Part shown: positions 40,980-49,817 of the stretch, piece after piece
Numbering within the stretch: the stretch's first letter is position 1
Layout of the letters: each line of letters starts with the position of its first letter
Source: Chthoniobacter flavus
GTDB taxonomy: Bacteria > Verrucomicrobiota > Verrucomicrobiia > Chthoniobacterales > Terrimicrobiaceae
Assembly: GCA_945860745.1 (NCBI GenBank)
Contig: CAMASH010000015.1
Location: forward strand, 1 to 53,383
DNA length: 53,383 nt
Direction: 5' to 3'
Notes under the pieces: generated by a model
Seen by the model: the letters and a program-made list of their open reading frames with translations, nothing else
Databases searched by the model: none
Told to the model about the DNA's origin: nothing
Translations under genes and position numbers: made by a program

Positions 40980-42479
40980 ATGATCTTCCTCGGCATCGAC
41001 TGCGGCACCCAGAGCACAAAAACCATTGCCCTTGATTGGGAGTCGAGGCGGATTCTGGCCAGCGCGCAGCAGTCCTACGACTTTGTTGCAGGCCTGCCGC
41101 CGGGCGCGATGGAACAAAATCCGCAGGACTGGACCAATGCGGCCGACGCAACCATCAGCGAGGTGCTGGCGAAACTCGGCGACCGCAAAGACGAAGTCCG
41201 CGCCATCGGCGTCAGCGGCCAGCAACACGGACTGGTCGTTCTCGACGAAAACGATGATGTCATTCGCCCGGCCAAACTCTGGTGCGACACCTCGACCACC
41301 TCCCAATGCGCGGAGATCACGACCCACTTCGGCGGAGCCAACGCTCTCATGGCCCTCGTCGGGAACACCATGCGGCCGGGTTACACCGCGCCCAAAATTC
41401 TCTGGCTGCGGCAAAACGAACCGGCCCACTGGAAGAAAACCGCGTCCGTCCTTTTGCCGCACGATTATCTGAATTTCTGGCTCACAGGCGTGAAGCGCAT
41501 GGAATTCGGCGACGCCTCGGGCACGGCGCTGCTTGATGTCGAGACGCGTCAATGGTCCGCCAAGGTGGTGGACTTCATCGCCGACGATCTGCCCGACAAG
41601 CTGCCGCCGCTCAAATCCTCTGAAAAATCCCACGGCACGCTGCGCGAGGAACTGCGCAAAAAATGGGGCCTGGCCAAGGCTCCCGGGGTCAGCGCCGGTG
41701 GCGGCGACAACATGATGGCCGCCATCGGCACCGGCAATATTCACCCGGGCGTCGTCACAGCCAGCCTCGGCACCTCGGGAACATTGTTTGCCTTTTCGGC
41801 CACGCCGGTCATCGATCCGCAGGGCGAAGTCGCGGCCTTTTGTGACAGCACGGACAACTGGCTCCCGCTCGTCTGCACCATGAATGTCACGCTCGTGACC
41901 GAACACATCCGCAAGATTTTTTCCTGGGACTACGCCGCCCTGGAGGAACAAATCCGCTCCGTCCCCGCCGGCAGCGGCGGCCTGTTGTTGCTGCCCTATC
42001 TGACCGGCGAACGCACCCCGGACCTGCCCGACAGCGCAGGGGTGTTTTACGGCATCACCACGGAGAACTTTACCCCGGCGCATATGGCCCGCGCGGCCAT
42101 GGAAGGCGTAACGCTCGGCCTCGGCTACGGCCTGACGCGCTTCCGCGAACTTGGTCTGGCCCCCGCCGAGATCCGCCTGACCGGCGGCGGCAGCAAGAGC
42201 AAAATTTGGCGGCAGATCTGCGCCGACATTTTCGGCGTGCCCACCGTTTGTCTGGAAAGCAGCGAGGGCGCGGGACTCGGCGCGGCCGTCCAGGCCGGCT
42301 GGGTCTGGAACAAGGAAAACGGCTCCGACTCGACCCTGGCCGAGATTTGCGAACGGCTCATTCAGGTGGACGAAGCCACCCGCACGGGACCGGATTTAAA
42401 AAACAGGGAGCTCTATGCCGCCGCCCTGGAAAAAACCACCCGCATCCGCCACGCCTTGCATGGCGTTGATCTCCTTTAG
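40980..42479 (+). CDS. xylB: Xylulokinase
   Basis: A 499-residue FGGY-family sugar kinase that phosphorylates D-xylulose. Family marks are FLGIDCGTQSTKTIALD (phosphate loop), IGVSGQQHGLVVLD, PAKLWCDTSTTSQC, ASLGTSGTLFAFS and the C-terminal FGGY-type RLTGGGSKSKIWRQICADIFGVP. Length and motif order match XylB. No xylose isomerase or transporter is adjacent; instead ubiX starts with zero spacing. The substrate assignment rests on overall similarity by eye. Confidence 0.92.
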   Translation: MIFLGIDCGTQSTKTIALDWESRRILASAQQSYDFVAGLPPGAMEQNPQDWTNAADATISEVLAKLGDRKDEVRAIGVSGQQHGLVVLDENDDVIRPAKLWCDTSTTSQCAEITTHFGGANALMALVGNTMRPGYTAPKILWLRQNEPAHWKKTASVLLPHDYLNFWLTGVKRMEFGDASGTALLDVETRQWSAKVVDFIADDLPDKLPPLKSSEKSHGTLREELRKKWGLAKAPGVSAGGGDNMMAAIGTGNIHPGVVTASLGTSGTLFAFSATPVIDPQGEVAAFCDSTDNWLPLVCTMNVTLVTEHIRKIFSWDYAALEEQIRSVPAGSGGLLLLPYLTGERTPDLPDSAGVFYGITTENFTPAHMARAAMEGVTLGLGYGLTRFRELGLAPAEIRLTGGGSKSKIWRQICADIFGVPTVCLESSEGAGLGAAVQAGWVWNKENGSDSTLAEICERLIQVDEATRTGPDLKNRELYAAALEKTTRIRHALHGVDLL

Positions 42480-43028
42480 ATGCGCCTCGTCCTTGCCGCC
42501 ACCGGAGCCAGTGGAGCGATTTATCTCCAACGGCTTCTGCATTACCTCGACCAGCCCGAGCACGAACTGCACCTCGTATACAGCGGGTATGCCAAGCAGG
42601 TTATCCATGAGGAGATCGGCGAGTTGAAAATTCCCGCTGGAGCGGTCGAGCATTCCGACAAAAGCATGAACGCACCCTTCGCCAGCGGGAGCGCGAAATT
42701 TGACGCCATGATTGTCGTGCCCTGCTCGATGGGGACGATGGCCCGCATCGCCCACGGCACCAGCGAGAGCCTGATTCTGCGGGCGGCCGACGTTTTCCTC
42801 AAAGAACGCCGCAAACTCATTCTGGTCCCGCGCGAAACCCCGTGGAATCTCATCCACGCCCGCAATGCCGCCGCCGTGATTGAGGCAGGCGCGATTTTGC
42901 TGCCGGCCTCGCCGTCGTTTTACAGTCTGCCGAAAACGTTCGACGAACTGGCGGACACCGTGGTCTGGCGCATCCTCGACCAGATTGGGATTGATGCTCC
43001 CAACGCCTGCCGGTGGAGGGAAGGGTAG
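42480..43028 (+). CDS. ubiX: Flavin prenyltransferase UbiX
   Basis: A 182-residue enzyme that prenylates FMN to make prFMN, the cofactor of UbiD-type decarboxylases. Motifs are LVLAATGASGAIYLQRLL at the N-terminus, VVPCSMGTMARIAHG and LKERRKLILVPRETPWNLIH, the last giving the phosphate and flavin contacts. The ATG follows the xylB stop directly (no gap), implying one transcript. No UbiD is in the window. The stop is just before a large inverted repeat. Confidence 0.93.
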   Translation: MRLVLAATGASGAIYLQRLLHYLDQPEHELHLVYSGYAKQVIHEEIGELKIPAGAVEHSDKSMNAPFASGSAKFDAMIVVPCSMGTMARIAHGTSESLILRAADVFLKERRKLILVPRETPWNLIHARNAAAVIEAGAILLPASPSFYSLPKTFDELADTVVWRILDQIGIDAPNACRWREG

Positions 43029-43150
43029 GGTGGGCGTCCCGCCCGCCGCGTCAGGCGTCCCGCCTGGCGCTTTCTCCACACCCTTCACACCTCAATCCCG
43101 AAAAGGGTTCCGCGGGACGCGAAACCCGGCGGGCGGGACGCCCCCCCTAC
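43024..43150. repeat. Long imperfect inverted repeat between ubiX and the TSUP gene
   Basis: A 24-nt arm starting at 43024 (GTAGGGTGGGCGTCCCGC...) is complementary to 43127-43150 with one mismatch. It overlaps the last codons of ubiX and fills the gap to the next gene. The C/G-rich wording with repeated GCGTCCCGCC (also inside, 43053-43062) is typical of dispersed repeats and could also serve as a terminator. Confidence 0.65.
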
Positions 43151-43157
43151 CCGCCTG

Positions 43158-43931
43158 ATGTCCTCGCTCGAGATCACGGTCCTGTCCGTCGCCTCGCTCC
43201 TGGCCGGCGCGATCAATGCCATCGCCGGCGGCGGCACCATCCTGACCTTTCCGGCCCTCCTTGCCTTCGGCATGCCGGCCATTCAGGCCAACGCCACCAG
43301 CACGCTCGCTTTGCTCATCGGCATCGTCGGCAGCACCTACGGCTACCGCGAACACATGCCCGCCGCGCGGGTCTGGATCAAAAAATTCGGCGTGGTCAGC
43401 GTGGTCGGCGGATTTCTCGGCGCGGTTCTGCTGACCCGCACGCCCAACGACGCGTTCGAAAAACTGGTACCGTTTTTACTCCTGTTCGCCACGGTGCTTT
43501 TCATGGCGCAAAACGCCTTCCGCCGGCTGGCGGCGGGCGAAGCCGCGGCGGCTGCGCGGGGAACGCGGCACGGCACCCTCGCCTTGGTGCTGCAGTTTTT
43601 CGTCGCACTCTACGGCGGCTATTTCGGAGCCGGCATCGGCATCCTGATGCTGGCCGCCTTCGGGCTGATGGGACTGCACCACATCCACGAGATGAACGCG
43701 CTCAAGACCGTTCTGGCCACGCTCATCAATCTGGTGGCGGCGGCGTATTTCATCTTCGCCGGATTGATCGAGTGGCCGCAGGCCATCGTCATGACCGTCG
43801 GATCCACCGTGGGGTACTTCACGGGCGCCCGCTTTGCCCAAAGGATCCCCCAGCAACGCGTGCGGCAGATCATCATGGGCATCGGCCTGGCCATTTCGAT
43901 TGCGATGTTCTGGAAGCAGTTCCTGGGCTGA
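43158..43931 (+). CDS. TSUP-family exporter (TauE/SafE-like)
   Basis: A 257-residue membrane protein with about eight helices and the twin TSUP motif: INAIAGGGTILTFPALL in the first half and GGYFGAGIGILMLAAF in the second. The family moves sulfite, sulfonates or other small organic anions across the inner membrane. The start MSSLEITVLSVASLLAG gives a clean first helix. Substrate not predictable here. Confidence 0.87.
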   Translation: MSSLEITVLSVASLLAGAINAIAGGGTILTFPALLAFGMPAIQANATSTLALLIGIVGSTYGYREHMPAARVWIKKFGVVSVVGGFLGAVLLTRTPNDAFEKLVPFLLLFATVLFMAQNAFRRLAAGEAAAAARGTRHGTLALVLQFFVALYGGYFGAGIGILMLAAFGLMGLHHIHEMNALKTVLATLINLVAAAYFIFAGLIEWPQAIVMTVGSTVGYFTGARFAQRIPQQRVRQIIMGIGLAISIAMFWKQFLG

Positions 43932-43982
43932 AGAACCACGACTTGCCATGCCCCCCCCGCAGCAGGGTGAACGGCCCATCCC

Positions 43983-44695
43983 ATGAACTCCCTTCCTGTC
44001 GCCCTGCAAATGGGGTCCGTCCGCGAGGATTTCCCCAAGGACTTCGCCGCCACCGGCGACCCCGCCGTCGAACTGGCCGGCTACGGCAATCTCTCCGCGC
44101 AGGATGCCGCCGCCGCCCTGCGCGAGGCCGGAGTGCGCGTCGCGGGCATGCCTGTCGGCCTGGACCCCGCCTGCAAGCAGATTTGGACACGGTGCGGTCC
44201 GAAGCCGCATTGCTCGGAAGTCCCTGCATCACCTGCCCCCTCTTCGATAAAACCAAATGGCAAACCGCCGGGGACTGCACGGCTCTGGGCGAAACTCTCA
44301 ACCGCATCGGCGCCGCCGTGCGCCAAGGGGGACGCCGCTTTGCCTACCACACCCACGATGGCGAATTCCAGAAAGTCGATGGCCGGTTCGTCCTGGATTG
44401 GATCCTCGATGCGGCCGAACCGCAGAATCTGGAAATCGTGTATTGGAGCCCCGTCGCGGGGGCCGACACCCCGGCGTGGCTGCGGCAGGCCGGACGCCGC
44501 ACGACCCAGATTCACCTCCAGGATGTCGAAGAACTGGGGGCCAGCGGCAAGGTGGATTTTCCCGGAGTTTTGCAAGCCGTGGAAAGCATGGGCGCGGCGG
44601 AAATTGTCATCATCGAGCAGGAAAAGTACAACCACGAACCCCTGGAAAGTGCGCGTCTTTGCCTCGCGACCTTTCGCTCCTGGACCGGAACCTGA
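43983..44695 (+). pseudogene. Sugar phosphate isomerase/epimerase, frameshifted
   Basis: The N-terminus (MNSLPVALQMGSVREDFPKDF ... AALREAGVRVAGMPVGL) is in one frame. From about 44160 the reading continues in the -1 frame as LQADLDTVRSEAALLGSPC, then GETLNRIGAAVRQGGRRFAYHTHDGEF and RQAGRRTTQIHLQDVEELG to the stop at 44695. Together they make a complete AP-endonuclease-2-type TIM barrel (YHTHDGEF supplies a metal His/Glu). One missing base in GTCGGCCTGGACCCCGCC would explain it. It could be a real null mutation, a sequencing error, or less likely programmed slippage. Confidence 0.8.
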
Positions 44696-44749
44696 GTTTT
44701 TCCGAGAGAACCTCTGGATTATTTTTCGCAGGCCGTTCATCATCCGCCG

Positions 44750-45454
44750 ATGCTGGATGTGATTGAAAAGCTGCTTGCCCTGCAGGACCGCGACCAACGC
44801 CTGCGCGCTTTTCAAAGCGAACTCGCCCACCTGCCCGACGAGCGCAAGGCGCGGGAAAAGCAAATTGCCAATTCCGCCGCGCGCCTGGAACAGGCCAAAA
44901 CCCGCGTGAAGGAGATCGAGGTGGAGAAGAAAACCCTCGAACTCGAGGCCCAAAGCAAACGCGACGCCGTCGGCCGCTACAAAACCCAGCAACTCCAGAC
45001 CCGCAAAAACGAGGAATACACCGCGCTGGCCCACGAGGTCGAGGCCGCGGAAAAAGCCATCCGCGCCATCGAGGACAAGGAACTCGATCTGATGGAGGAG
45101 GTCGAGCAGCTCAAACCCCAGATCTCCGCCGCCGAAAAAATCCACGCCGGAGAAAAAGCCAAAATCGAACAGGTCCTGGCCGGTCTGGACGCCAGGAAAA
45201 CCAATCTCGACGCCCGCACCGCCGAACTGAAAGCTGATCGCGCCCGCTTCACCGAGGGCGTGGATGAAGACGTGCTGGAGCGCTACGAGCGGCTCTTTCA
45301 AACCAAAAATGGCACCGCCCTCTCCCCCCTCGAACATGAGGTCTGCATGGGCTGCCACATGAAGGTCACCACTCAGACCGGCGTGCAGGTGAAATCCGCA
45401 AAGGACATCGTCCATTGCCCCCAGTGCGGGCGAGTTCTCTACCTGCCGGCCTGA
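44750..45454 (+). CDS. Coiled-coil C4 zinc-ribbon protein (CdsZ/CT398-like)
   Basis: A 234-residue protein. Residues 1 to about 170 are a long coiled coil rich in Lys/Glu (RDQRLRAFQSELAHLPDER to KADRARF). The C-terminal zinc ribbon is CMGCHMKV then CPQCGRVLYL. The family is found across bacteria and includes the chlamydial CdsZ, which binds type III secretion components and sigma factor 54; in other lineages its role is unclear. Start MLDVIEKLLALQDRDQ is the usual one. It stands alone between the frameshifted isomerase and a secreted protein gene. Confidence 0.85.
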   Translation: MLDVIEKLLALQDRDQRLRAFQSELAHLPDERKAREKQIANSAARLEQAKTRVKEIEVEKKTLELEAQSKRDAVGRYKTQQLQTRKNEEYTALAHEVEAAEKAIRAIEDKELDLMEEVEQLKPQISAAEKIHAGEKAKIEQVLAGLDARKTNLDARTAELKADRARFTEGVDEDVLERYERLFQTKNGTALSPLEHEVCMGCHMKVTTQTGVQVKSAKDIVHCPQCGRVLYLPA

Positions 45455-45570
45455 CTCTCGGGTCACGTATCTCTTGCCACGTTCCCGGGCGGATTGGCGA
45501 TTGATCCAGCTCCCTTTCGCAATTGACGAGATCGGTCACGTTGCGTTGCCTACCGTCAATCCATCGCACT

Positions 45571-46761
45571 GTGAAAGCCCGCACGTTTTTCCTCGCCTTG
45601 CTCGCCGTCGTTTCCCTGCCTCCGCTGCTGCGGGCCGCAGAGGCCGAGGGGGAGTGGGAACCCGATGTCTATCCGCAGGGCAACATCTTCCCCTCTTTCC
45701 TCATCGGCACTGCACGGGTGGATCTGCCGGAGGAACTGTTTGCCGTCTGGGAAGGCAATCACCTCGGCGATCCGCAAGGCGTCATCGGCATCACGTTGGC
45801 TGAAGTCAAAGCCGGATCCAAAATTGAGGTGACGGTGAAGGCCAACGAATTCATGGCCGAAAGCCGTCTGGTCCAGACCGTGAAGGAAGACAGGACCGGT
45901 CTGCTCATCCATCCGAAGATCGCCTACAAATTCGACGCACTCTCCAAGGTCACCCAGGCCGTTCCCCTCACCATCACCATCGCCCTCGGCATCGACGGAA
46001 AGAGCGAAGGCGAAAAAGTGATCACCACCACCATGCGTTCGATCAACGATTGTCTCTTCGGTGTCGAGGAAGCGGCCGAGGACGACGGGGAGGCCCGCAC
46101 TTCGGATTACAGCTGGCTCTTTGCCGCCTACGTCAACGAGAACCACCCCCTGGTCGATACGATCTTGAAAGAGGCCCTCGACACCGGGATCGTTTCGTCC
46201 TTCGACGGCTATCAAGGCGGTGACTCCGAACAGGTCCTGCTCCAGATTTTCGCCATCTGGAATGTGATGCAGCGGCACGGCTTGAAATACAGCAACGTCA
46301 CCACCACCGCGGCCGAGGACGATGGCGTCTACAGCCAATACGTCCGGCTCTTCGACGAATCGGTCAAGGCCTCGCAGGCCAACTGCGTGGATGGCACGGT
46401 CCTTCTCGCCGCCATCCTGCGGAAAATCGGCCTCCATCCCGCCCTTGTGCTCGTGCCGGGCCACATGTTCCTGGCGGTGGACCTCGACGACGAAACCACC
46501 ATCGGACTCGAAACCACCCTGCTGGGCGAAACCGACCTGCGTCCGGTCAAGGACCGCACCGCCGCCCAGTTGAAAAAAATCGAAACCCGCCGGGCCGAAA
46601 AATCATGGAGTTCCTTCGAGTCCGCCCTTTCCGTGGGCACCGAGGCGCTGGAGGCAGCGGCCGGGAAGATTGCCAGCGACGACCTCAGTTATCAATGGAT
46701 TGATCTGGCGGAAGCCCGCGCGGCGGGCATCCTGCCAATCACCTCTCCCAAGAAGGACTAA
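45571..46761 (+). CDS. Secreted transglutaminase-like protein
   Basis: A 396-residue protein starting VKARTFFLALLAVVSLPPLLRA, a signal peptide (GTG start; the 16 residues upstream in frame would be polar and are excluded). The N-terminal half is beta-rich (EVTVKANEFMAESRLVQTV). The C-terminal half holds a Cys-His-Asp arrangement typical of the transglutaminase core: Cys272 in ANCVDGTVLLAAILRKIG, His298 in VPGHMFLAVDLDD. Bacterial secreted members usually act as peptidases or cross-linkers, or are inactive. Function not assigned. Confidence 0.8.
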   Translation: MKARTFFLALLAVVSLPPLLRAAEAEGEWEPDVYPQGNIFPSFLIGTARVDLPEELFAVWEGNHLGDPQGVIGITLAEVKAGSKIEVTVKANEFMAESRLVQTVKEDRTGLLIHPKIAYKFDALSKVTQAVPLTITIALGIDGKSEGEKVITTTMRSINDCLFGVEEAAEDDGEARTSDYSWLFAAYVNENHPLVDTILKEALDTGIVSSFDGYQGGDSEQVLLQIFAIWNVMQRHGLKYSNVTTTAAEDDGVYSQYVRLFDESVKASQANCVDGTVLLAAILRKIGLHPALVLVPGHMFLAVDLDDETTIGLETTLLGETDLRPVKDRTAAQLKKIETRRAEKSWSSFESALSVGTEALEAAAGKIASDDLSYQWIDLAEARAAGILPITSPKKD

Positions 46762-46789
46762 TCCCCTCAGCCGCAGGGTGCGGCCGCCA

Positions 46790-46804
46790 CCGACTCACGT
46801 CGGC
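46790..46804. repeat. REP-like palindrome (reverse copy of the 37660 element)
   Basis: CCGAC-TCAC-GTCGG followed by C is the reverse complement of GCCGACGTGAGTCGG found at 37663-37677. It lies in the 138-nt gap before the M14-like gene. Confidence 0.55.
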
Positions 46805-46899
46805 AGCTACGCGGCCGCGGGACGCGCCGGAAAACAACTTGCGCATCGGGGTTCGGCTTTTAACCTTGCCATGATCCTCCACCAAGAAAAGGAGCCCGC

Positions 46900-47694
46900 A
46901 TGAACCCTTTTACCGACCTTCAGATCAAGACCACCTTCGAAGCCGGCAACCAGGATGTGGAAAGCCTCATCGCGCCGCTGGTGGAACTTTCCAACGATTC
47001 CTCCACGCTCATGCTTGGCTACGGCCTCGGCCAGGCCGGGATCCGGGAGGAAATGATTCCCTACTTTCATGTCTGCGGCACGCGCGAGGGCGAGACCCCC
47101 TTGCATGCGCTCCTCATCGGCGGCTGGGTCGGCACGGAGACCGTGACCCCCCTGGCCATTGCCCGTCTCCTGGCCGCCATGGAATCGCGCCTGCAACTGG
47201 CGGAAGGCATCGAGGTCACCGCCTACCCCGTGGCCAATCTTGAAGCGCATCGCGGGAATGTTTTTCTGATGGACCGGCAGCAGCTGCCCGATGTCCGTTG
47301 CTGGGCCGACTCGCCCAGCACGCACGTGCAGGTGTTGGAAAAAGAACTCCGCCGCTACCCCTACGACCTGGTGATTCTTCTGCGTCAGAATCCGCACGCC
47401 CGCGAACCCGAGGTCGAAGCCTGGCTCACCACCGACGCGCAGAAAATTGTCATCAGTGAAACCCTGGCCCGCCATGCCGAGGCCGCGCCGAAGTTCCGCT
47501 GGAAACCCAATCCCGTCCGCCCCACCTACGCCCGCACCTTCACGCCGATGCCGGAAACGGAAAAGCAACCGGCCGAAATCATCATCGCCCTACCCGGGGC
47601 CCTCAACGCCGCCGAACAATCGGGCGAGGCGCTGGGCATCATCCTGAGCCTGCTGCATGCCATGCGCGAAGCCCGTCAGGAAGGCAAGTTGTAG
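46900..47694 (+). CDS. M14-like (aspartoacylase/AstE type) protein, catalytic site degenerate
   Basis: A 264-residue cytoplasmic protein whose middle (HALLIGGWVGTETVTPLAIARLL, then ITAYPVANLEAHR-like EVTAYPVANLEAHRGN) matches the zinc-carboxypeptidase fold of succinylglutamate desuccinylase and aspartoacylase. In active members the first metal motif reads GGxHGNE; here it is GGWVGTE, so the zinc His is replaced by Val while the Glu remains. It is therefore probably not a standard hydrolase. The N-terminus MNPFTDLQIKTTFEAG follows a REP element. No neighbouring gene suggests a pathway. Confidence 0.6.
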   Translation: MNPFTDLQIKTTFEAGNQDVESLIAPLVELSNDSSTLMLGYGLGQAGIREEMIPYFHVCGTREGETPLHALLIGGWVGTETVTPLAIARLLAAMESRLQLAEGIEVTAYPVANLEAHRGNVFLMDRQQLPDVRCWADSPSTHVQVLEKELRRYPYDLVILLRQNPHAREPEVEAWLTTDAQKIVISETLARHAEAAPKFRWKPNPVRPTYARTFTPMPETEKQPAEIIIALPGALNAAEQSGEALGIILSLLHAMREARQEGKL

Positions 47695-47708
47695 CGCACC
47701 ATGATCAA

Positions 47709-47763
47709 GTGGCATCTGCTTCCAGCTGATGCGAAACACGCATGAGCAGGATGCTCGTGCCAC
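47709..47763. repeat. REP-like paired hairpins
   Basis: Outer arms GTGGCA and TGCCAC enclose two hairpins, CATCTGCTTCCAGCTGATG and CATGAGCAGGATGCTCGTG. The loop wording TTCCA / AGGAT and stem ends match the element at 17175-17276, with the two hairpins in the opposite order. Confidence 0.7.
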
Positions 47764-47837
47764 GAATCAAAAGGTTGGCCCGGGAATTCTCCATCTGCTA
47801 GGGACAAGATCTGCCTGAGCGAACGCACTGATTCACC

Positions 47838-48953
47838 ATGACCACCATTCTGCCGGAACATCCCATCGCCCGTTGGCTCGTCGCTTTCGTCGTGCTGGCC
47901 GGAGTGTATTTTTTCCACGGCTTTCTGGTTCCGGTCCTGGCCGCCTTGATCATCGGCTTTGCCAGCTGGCCGCTGTATGAGCGTTTGGTGCGCGCGTGCC
48001 ACGGCCGCACCGCGCTCGCCGCCAGTATCGCCCTGGCCGTCATTTTGCTCGTGCTGGTCATTCCTCTGGCCGCGCTCGTCACGTACGGCGTGAACGAAAT
48101 CCGGGACTGGGTGGCCTGGCTGGTCGAGGCCAACAAGACCGGCATTCCCGTGCCCGCTTCCGTCGCCACGCTGCCCTTTGTCGGCAAGCAGGCGGAGGAA
48201 TGGTGGCGGCAATACCTGGGTCAACCCAAGGCCCTGGGCGAACTCGTCCAGCTCGTCAGCGGCGACCACATCGGCAACATCTCCCGCTGGGTCCTGGCCA
48301 CCGGCACCGGCGCGGTCAACTTTCTCCTCGCGGTCGTCTTTATGATGATCACGCTGTTTTTCATCTACAAGGACGGCTCGGCCATGGTGGCGCAATTGGA
48401 TCGCGTGGGCGAACGCATCCTGCCCCTGCGCTGGCACCGTTTCTCCCGCGTCGTTCCGGCCACGGTCAGCGCCACCGTCACCGGCATGACCATCATTGCC
48501 GTGGGCGAGGGCATTGTCCTCGGCCTGGCCTATAAAATCGCCGGCGTACCGTCCGCGTTTTTGCTCGGCGTGGTCACCGGCTGCATGGCCATGATTCCCG
48601 GCGGCGCGCCGCTGTCCTTCACCCTCGTTTCGATTTATCTCATGCTCAGCGGCAGCCCCATGGCCGGACTGGGCCTCTTGATTTGGGGCTCGGTCGAACT
48701 TTTCATCGTGGACAAAACCATCCGCCCGAAACTGGTGGGCGGCCCCATCCGCCTCCCCTTCCTCCCGACGTTTTTCGGCCTGATCGGCGGAGTGAAAACC
48801 ATGGGCATCGTTGGCATCTTCGTCGGCCCGGTGCTGATGGCCCTGTTGGTGGCCATCTGGCGCGAGTGGGTGCGCACCATCGATACCGAAGGCGAACCGG
48901 TGGTTCCGACCAGCACGCCGGATAAGCCGGCGGAATCGCTTACCGCCGTCTGA
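47838..48953 (+). CDS. AI-2E family (PerM-like) permease
   Basis: A 371-residue membrane protein of the AI-2E transporter family with about seven or eight helices. The family's paired hydrophobic N-terminal segment (VLAGVYFFHGFLVPVLAALIIGF) is followed by a periplasmic-like stretch and then the conserved PGGAPLSF, LSGSPMAGLGLLIW and IRLPFLPTFFGLIGGVKTMG. Members include TqsA (quorum-signal export) and Na+/H+ antiporters; the substrate here is unknown. The 143-nt gap before it contains REP hairpins. Confidence 0.87.
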   Translation: MTTILPEHPIARWLVAFVVLAGVYFFHGFLVPVLAALIIGFASWPLYERLVRACHGRTALAASIALAVILLVLVIPLAALVTYGVNEIRDWVAWLVEANKTGIPVPASVATLPFVGKQAEEWWRQYLGQPKALGELVQLVSGDHIGNISRWVLATGTGAVNFLLAVVFMMITLFFIYKDGSAMVAQLDRVGERILPLRWHRFSRVVPATVSATVTGMTIIAVGEGIVLGLAYKIAGVPSAFLLGVVTGCMAMIPGGAPLSFTLVSIYLMLSGSPMAGLGLLIWGSVELFIVDKTIRPKLVGGPIRLPFLPTFFGLIGGVKTMGIVGIFVGPVLMALLVAIWREWVRTIDTEGEPVVPTSTPDKPAESLTAV

Positions 48954-48977
48954 ACCGGCGTCGCGCCGGCTGCGGAA

Positions 48978-49421
48978 TTACTTGTCCTTGAGTTTTTCCA
49001 ATTCGGCAATGAAGGCATCCGGCCCGCCCTCGAGGTAGCCGAGTTCGCCGACTTTCTTGCCTTCGGAATTCAGGACAATGACGGTGGGATATCCCTCGAT
49101 TTTGTACTGCTCGGCCAGTTTGGCATTCTGCTCCTTGAGTTTTTTGGCCTGGCTTTTGCCTTGCGGAAAATCGAGTTCGACCAGGACGAGATTGTCCTTG
49201 GCGTAGGATTTGAACTTCGGCTTCGCGAAAACCTCGTTGTCCAACTTGATGCACCACCCGCACCAGTCCGAACCGGTGAAGTCAAGCAGGGTGAGCTTTT
49301 TTTCCGTTTTCGCCTGGGTCAGACTTTTCTCGTAATCGTCACTCCAGCCGGGACGATCGGCCAGCAGGCTGGCGGCGGAAAGAAACAAGGCAAACAGCGG
49401 GGTGAGGGCGCGGGTTTTCAT
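48978..49421 (-). CDS. Secreted thioredoxin-fold protein
   Basis: A 147-residue thioredoxin-like protein starting MKTRALTPLFALFLSAASLLA (signal peptide). The redox motif is DWCGWCIKLDNEVF (Cys-Gly-Trp-Cys), followed by the cis-Pro region GYPTVIVLNSEGKKVGELG. A longer frame upstream of the ATG is not signal-like. It is likely a periplasmic disulfide reductase or oxidase of the DUF255/thioredoxin_7 kind. It converges on the permease gene with a 24-nt gap. Confidence 0.87.
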   Translation of the reverse strand: MKTRALTPLFALFLSAASLLADRPGWSDDYEKSLTQAKTEKKLTLLDFTGSDWCGWCIKLDNEVFAKPKFKSYAKDNLVLVELDFPQGKSQAKKLKEQNAKLAEQYKIEGYPTVIVLNSEGKKVGELGYLEGGPDAFIAELEKLKDK

Positions 49422-49472
49422 CAGCAGCACAGTGCCCGGGCGCGCCCGGGCGGTCAAGCAGTGGGACATCTC

Positions 49473-49742
49473 TCAGGGCTTGTCGAATCGCACCTTCACG
49501 CTGGTCTCGATCTGAACCACGCGGCCCCCATACACGGTGATTTGGACCGAACCGAATTCCAACTCTGCCACCTGTCGTCCGACGACTTCGAGCCAGCTCT
49601 TTGCCTCCACCGCACTCCGCGCCGCGGCCAGACCACGGTCCGGATTAGGGGATTCCGCCATCACTCGGGAAGCCATGCGGCGGTTACCGGAACGCAGGCC
49701 CCGCAAAGTGGAGCGTAACGCGTGCGCAAAATCACTCTCCAT
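49473..49742 (-). CDS. DUF2292 (YezD-like) small protein
   Basis: An 89-residue protein whose C-terminal half, ELEFGSVQITVYGGRVVQIE, matches the DUF2292 (YezD) pattern of a short beta hairpin. DUF2292 genes are commonly found beside sulfate assimilation genes, and cysI is nearby. The N-terminal half is Arg/Ala-rich and variable. It is divergent from the chromate transporter with 111 nt between the starts, a gap that includes the motif at 49791. Confidence 0.72.
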   Translation of the reverse strand: MESDFAHALRSTLRGLRSGNRRMASRVMAESPNPDRGLAAARSAVEAKSWLEVVGRQVAELEFGSVQITVYGGRVVQIETSVKVRFDKP

Positions 49743-49790
49743 TGCCTTGCGCTTCGTCGGCGGAAAAATGCTCTCTAATCTAATATGCGA

Positions 49791-49817
49791 CCTTAGTAGT
49801 CGTCTTATATTTCTTTG
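49791..49817 (+). promoter_or_regulatory. Possible shared regulatory motif upstream of chrA/DUF2292
   Basis: CCTTAGTAGTCGTCTTATAT followed by TTCTTTG in an AT-rich island. Similar wording (CCTTTATTGGACGACGCTAA then TTTCTTTC) occurs at 51151-51178 upstream of cysI. It could be a promoter or a sulfur-responsive operator; unproven. Confidence 0.35.

Noticed and set aside
44081..45466. 461-codon minus-strand frame opposite the isomerase and zinc-ribbon genes
   Set aside because: Antisense shadow of the coiled-coil gene; Phe/Leu/Asp-rich pattern expected from the reverse of Lys/Glu codons.
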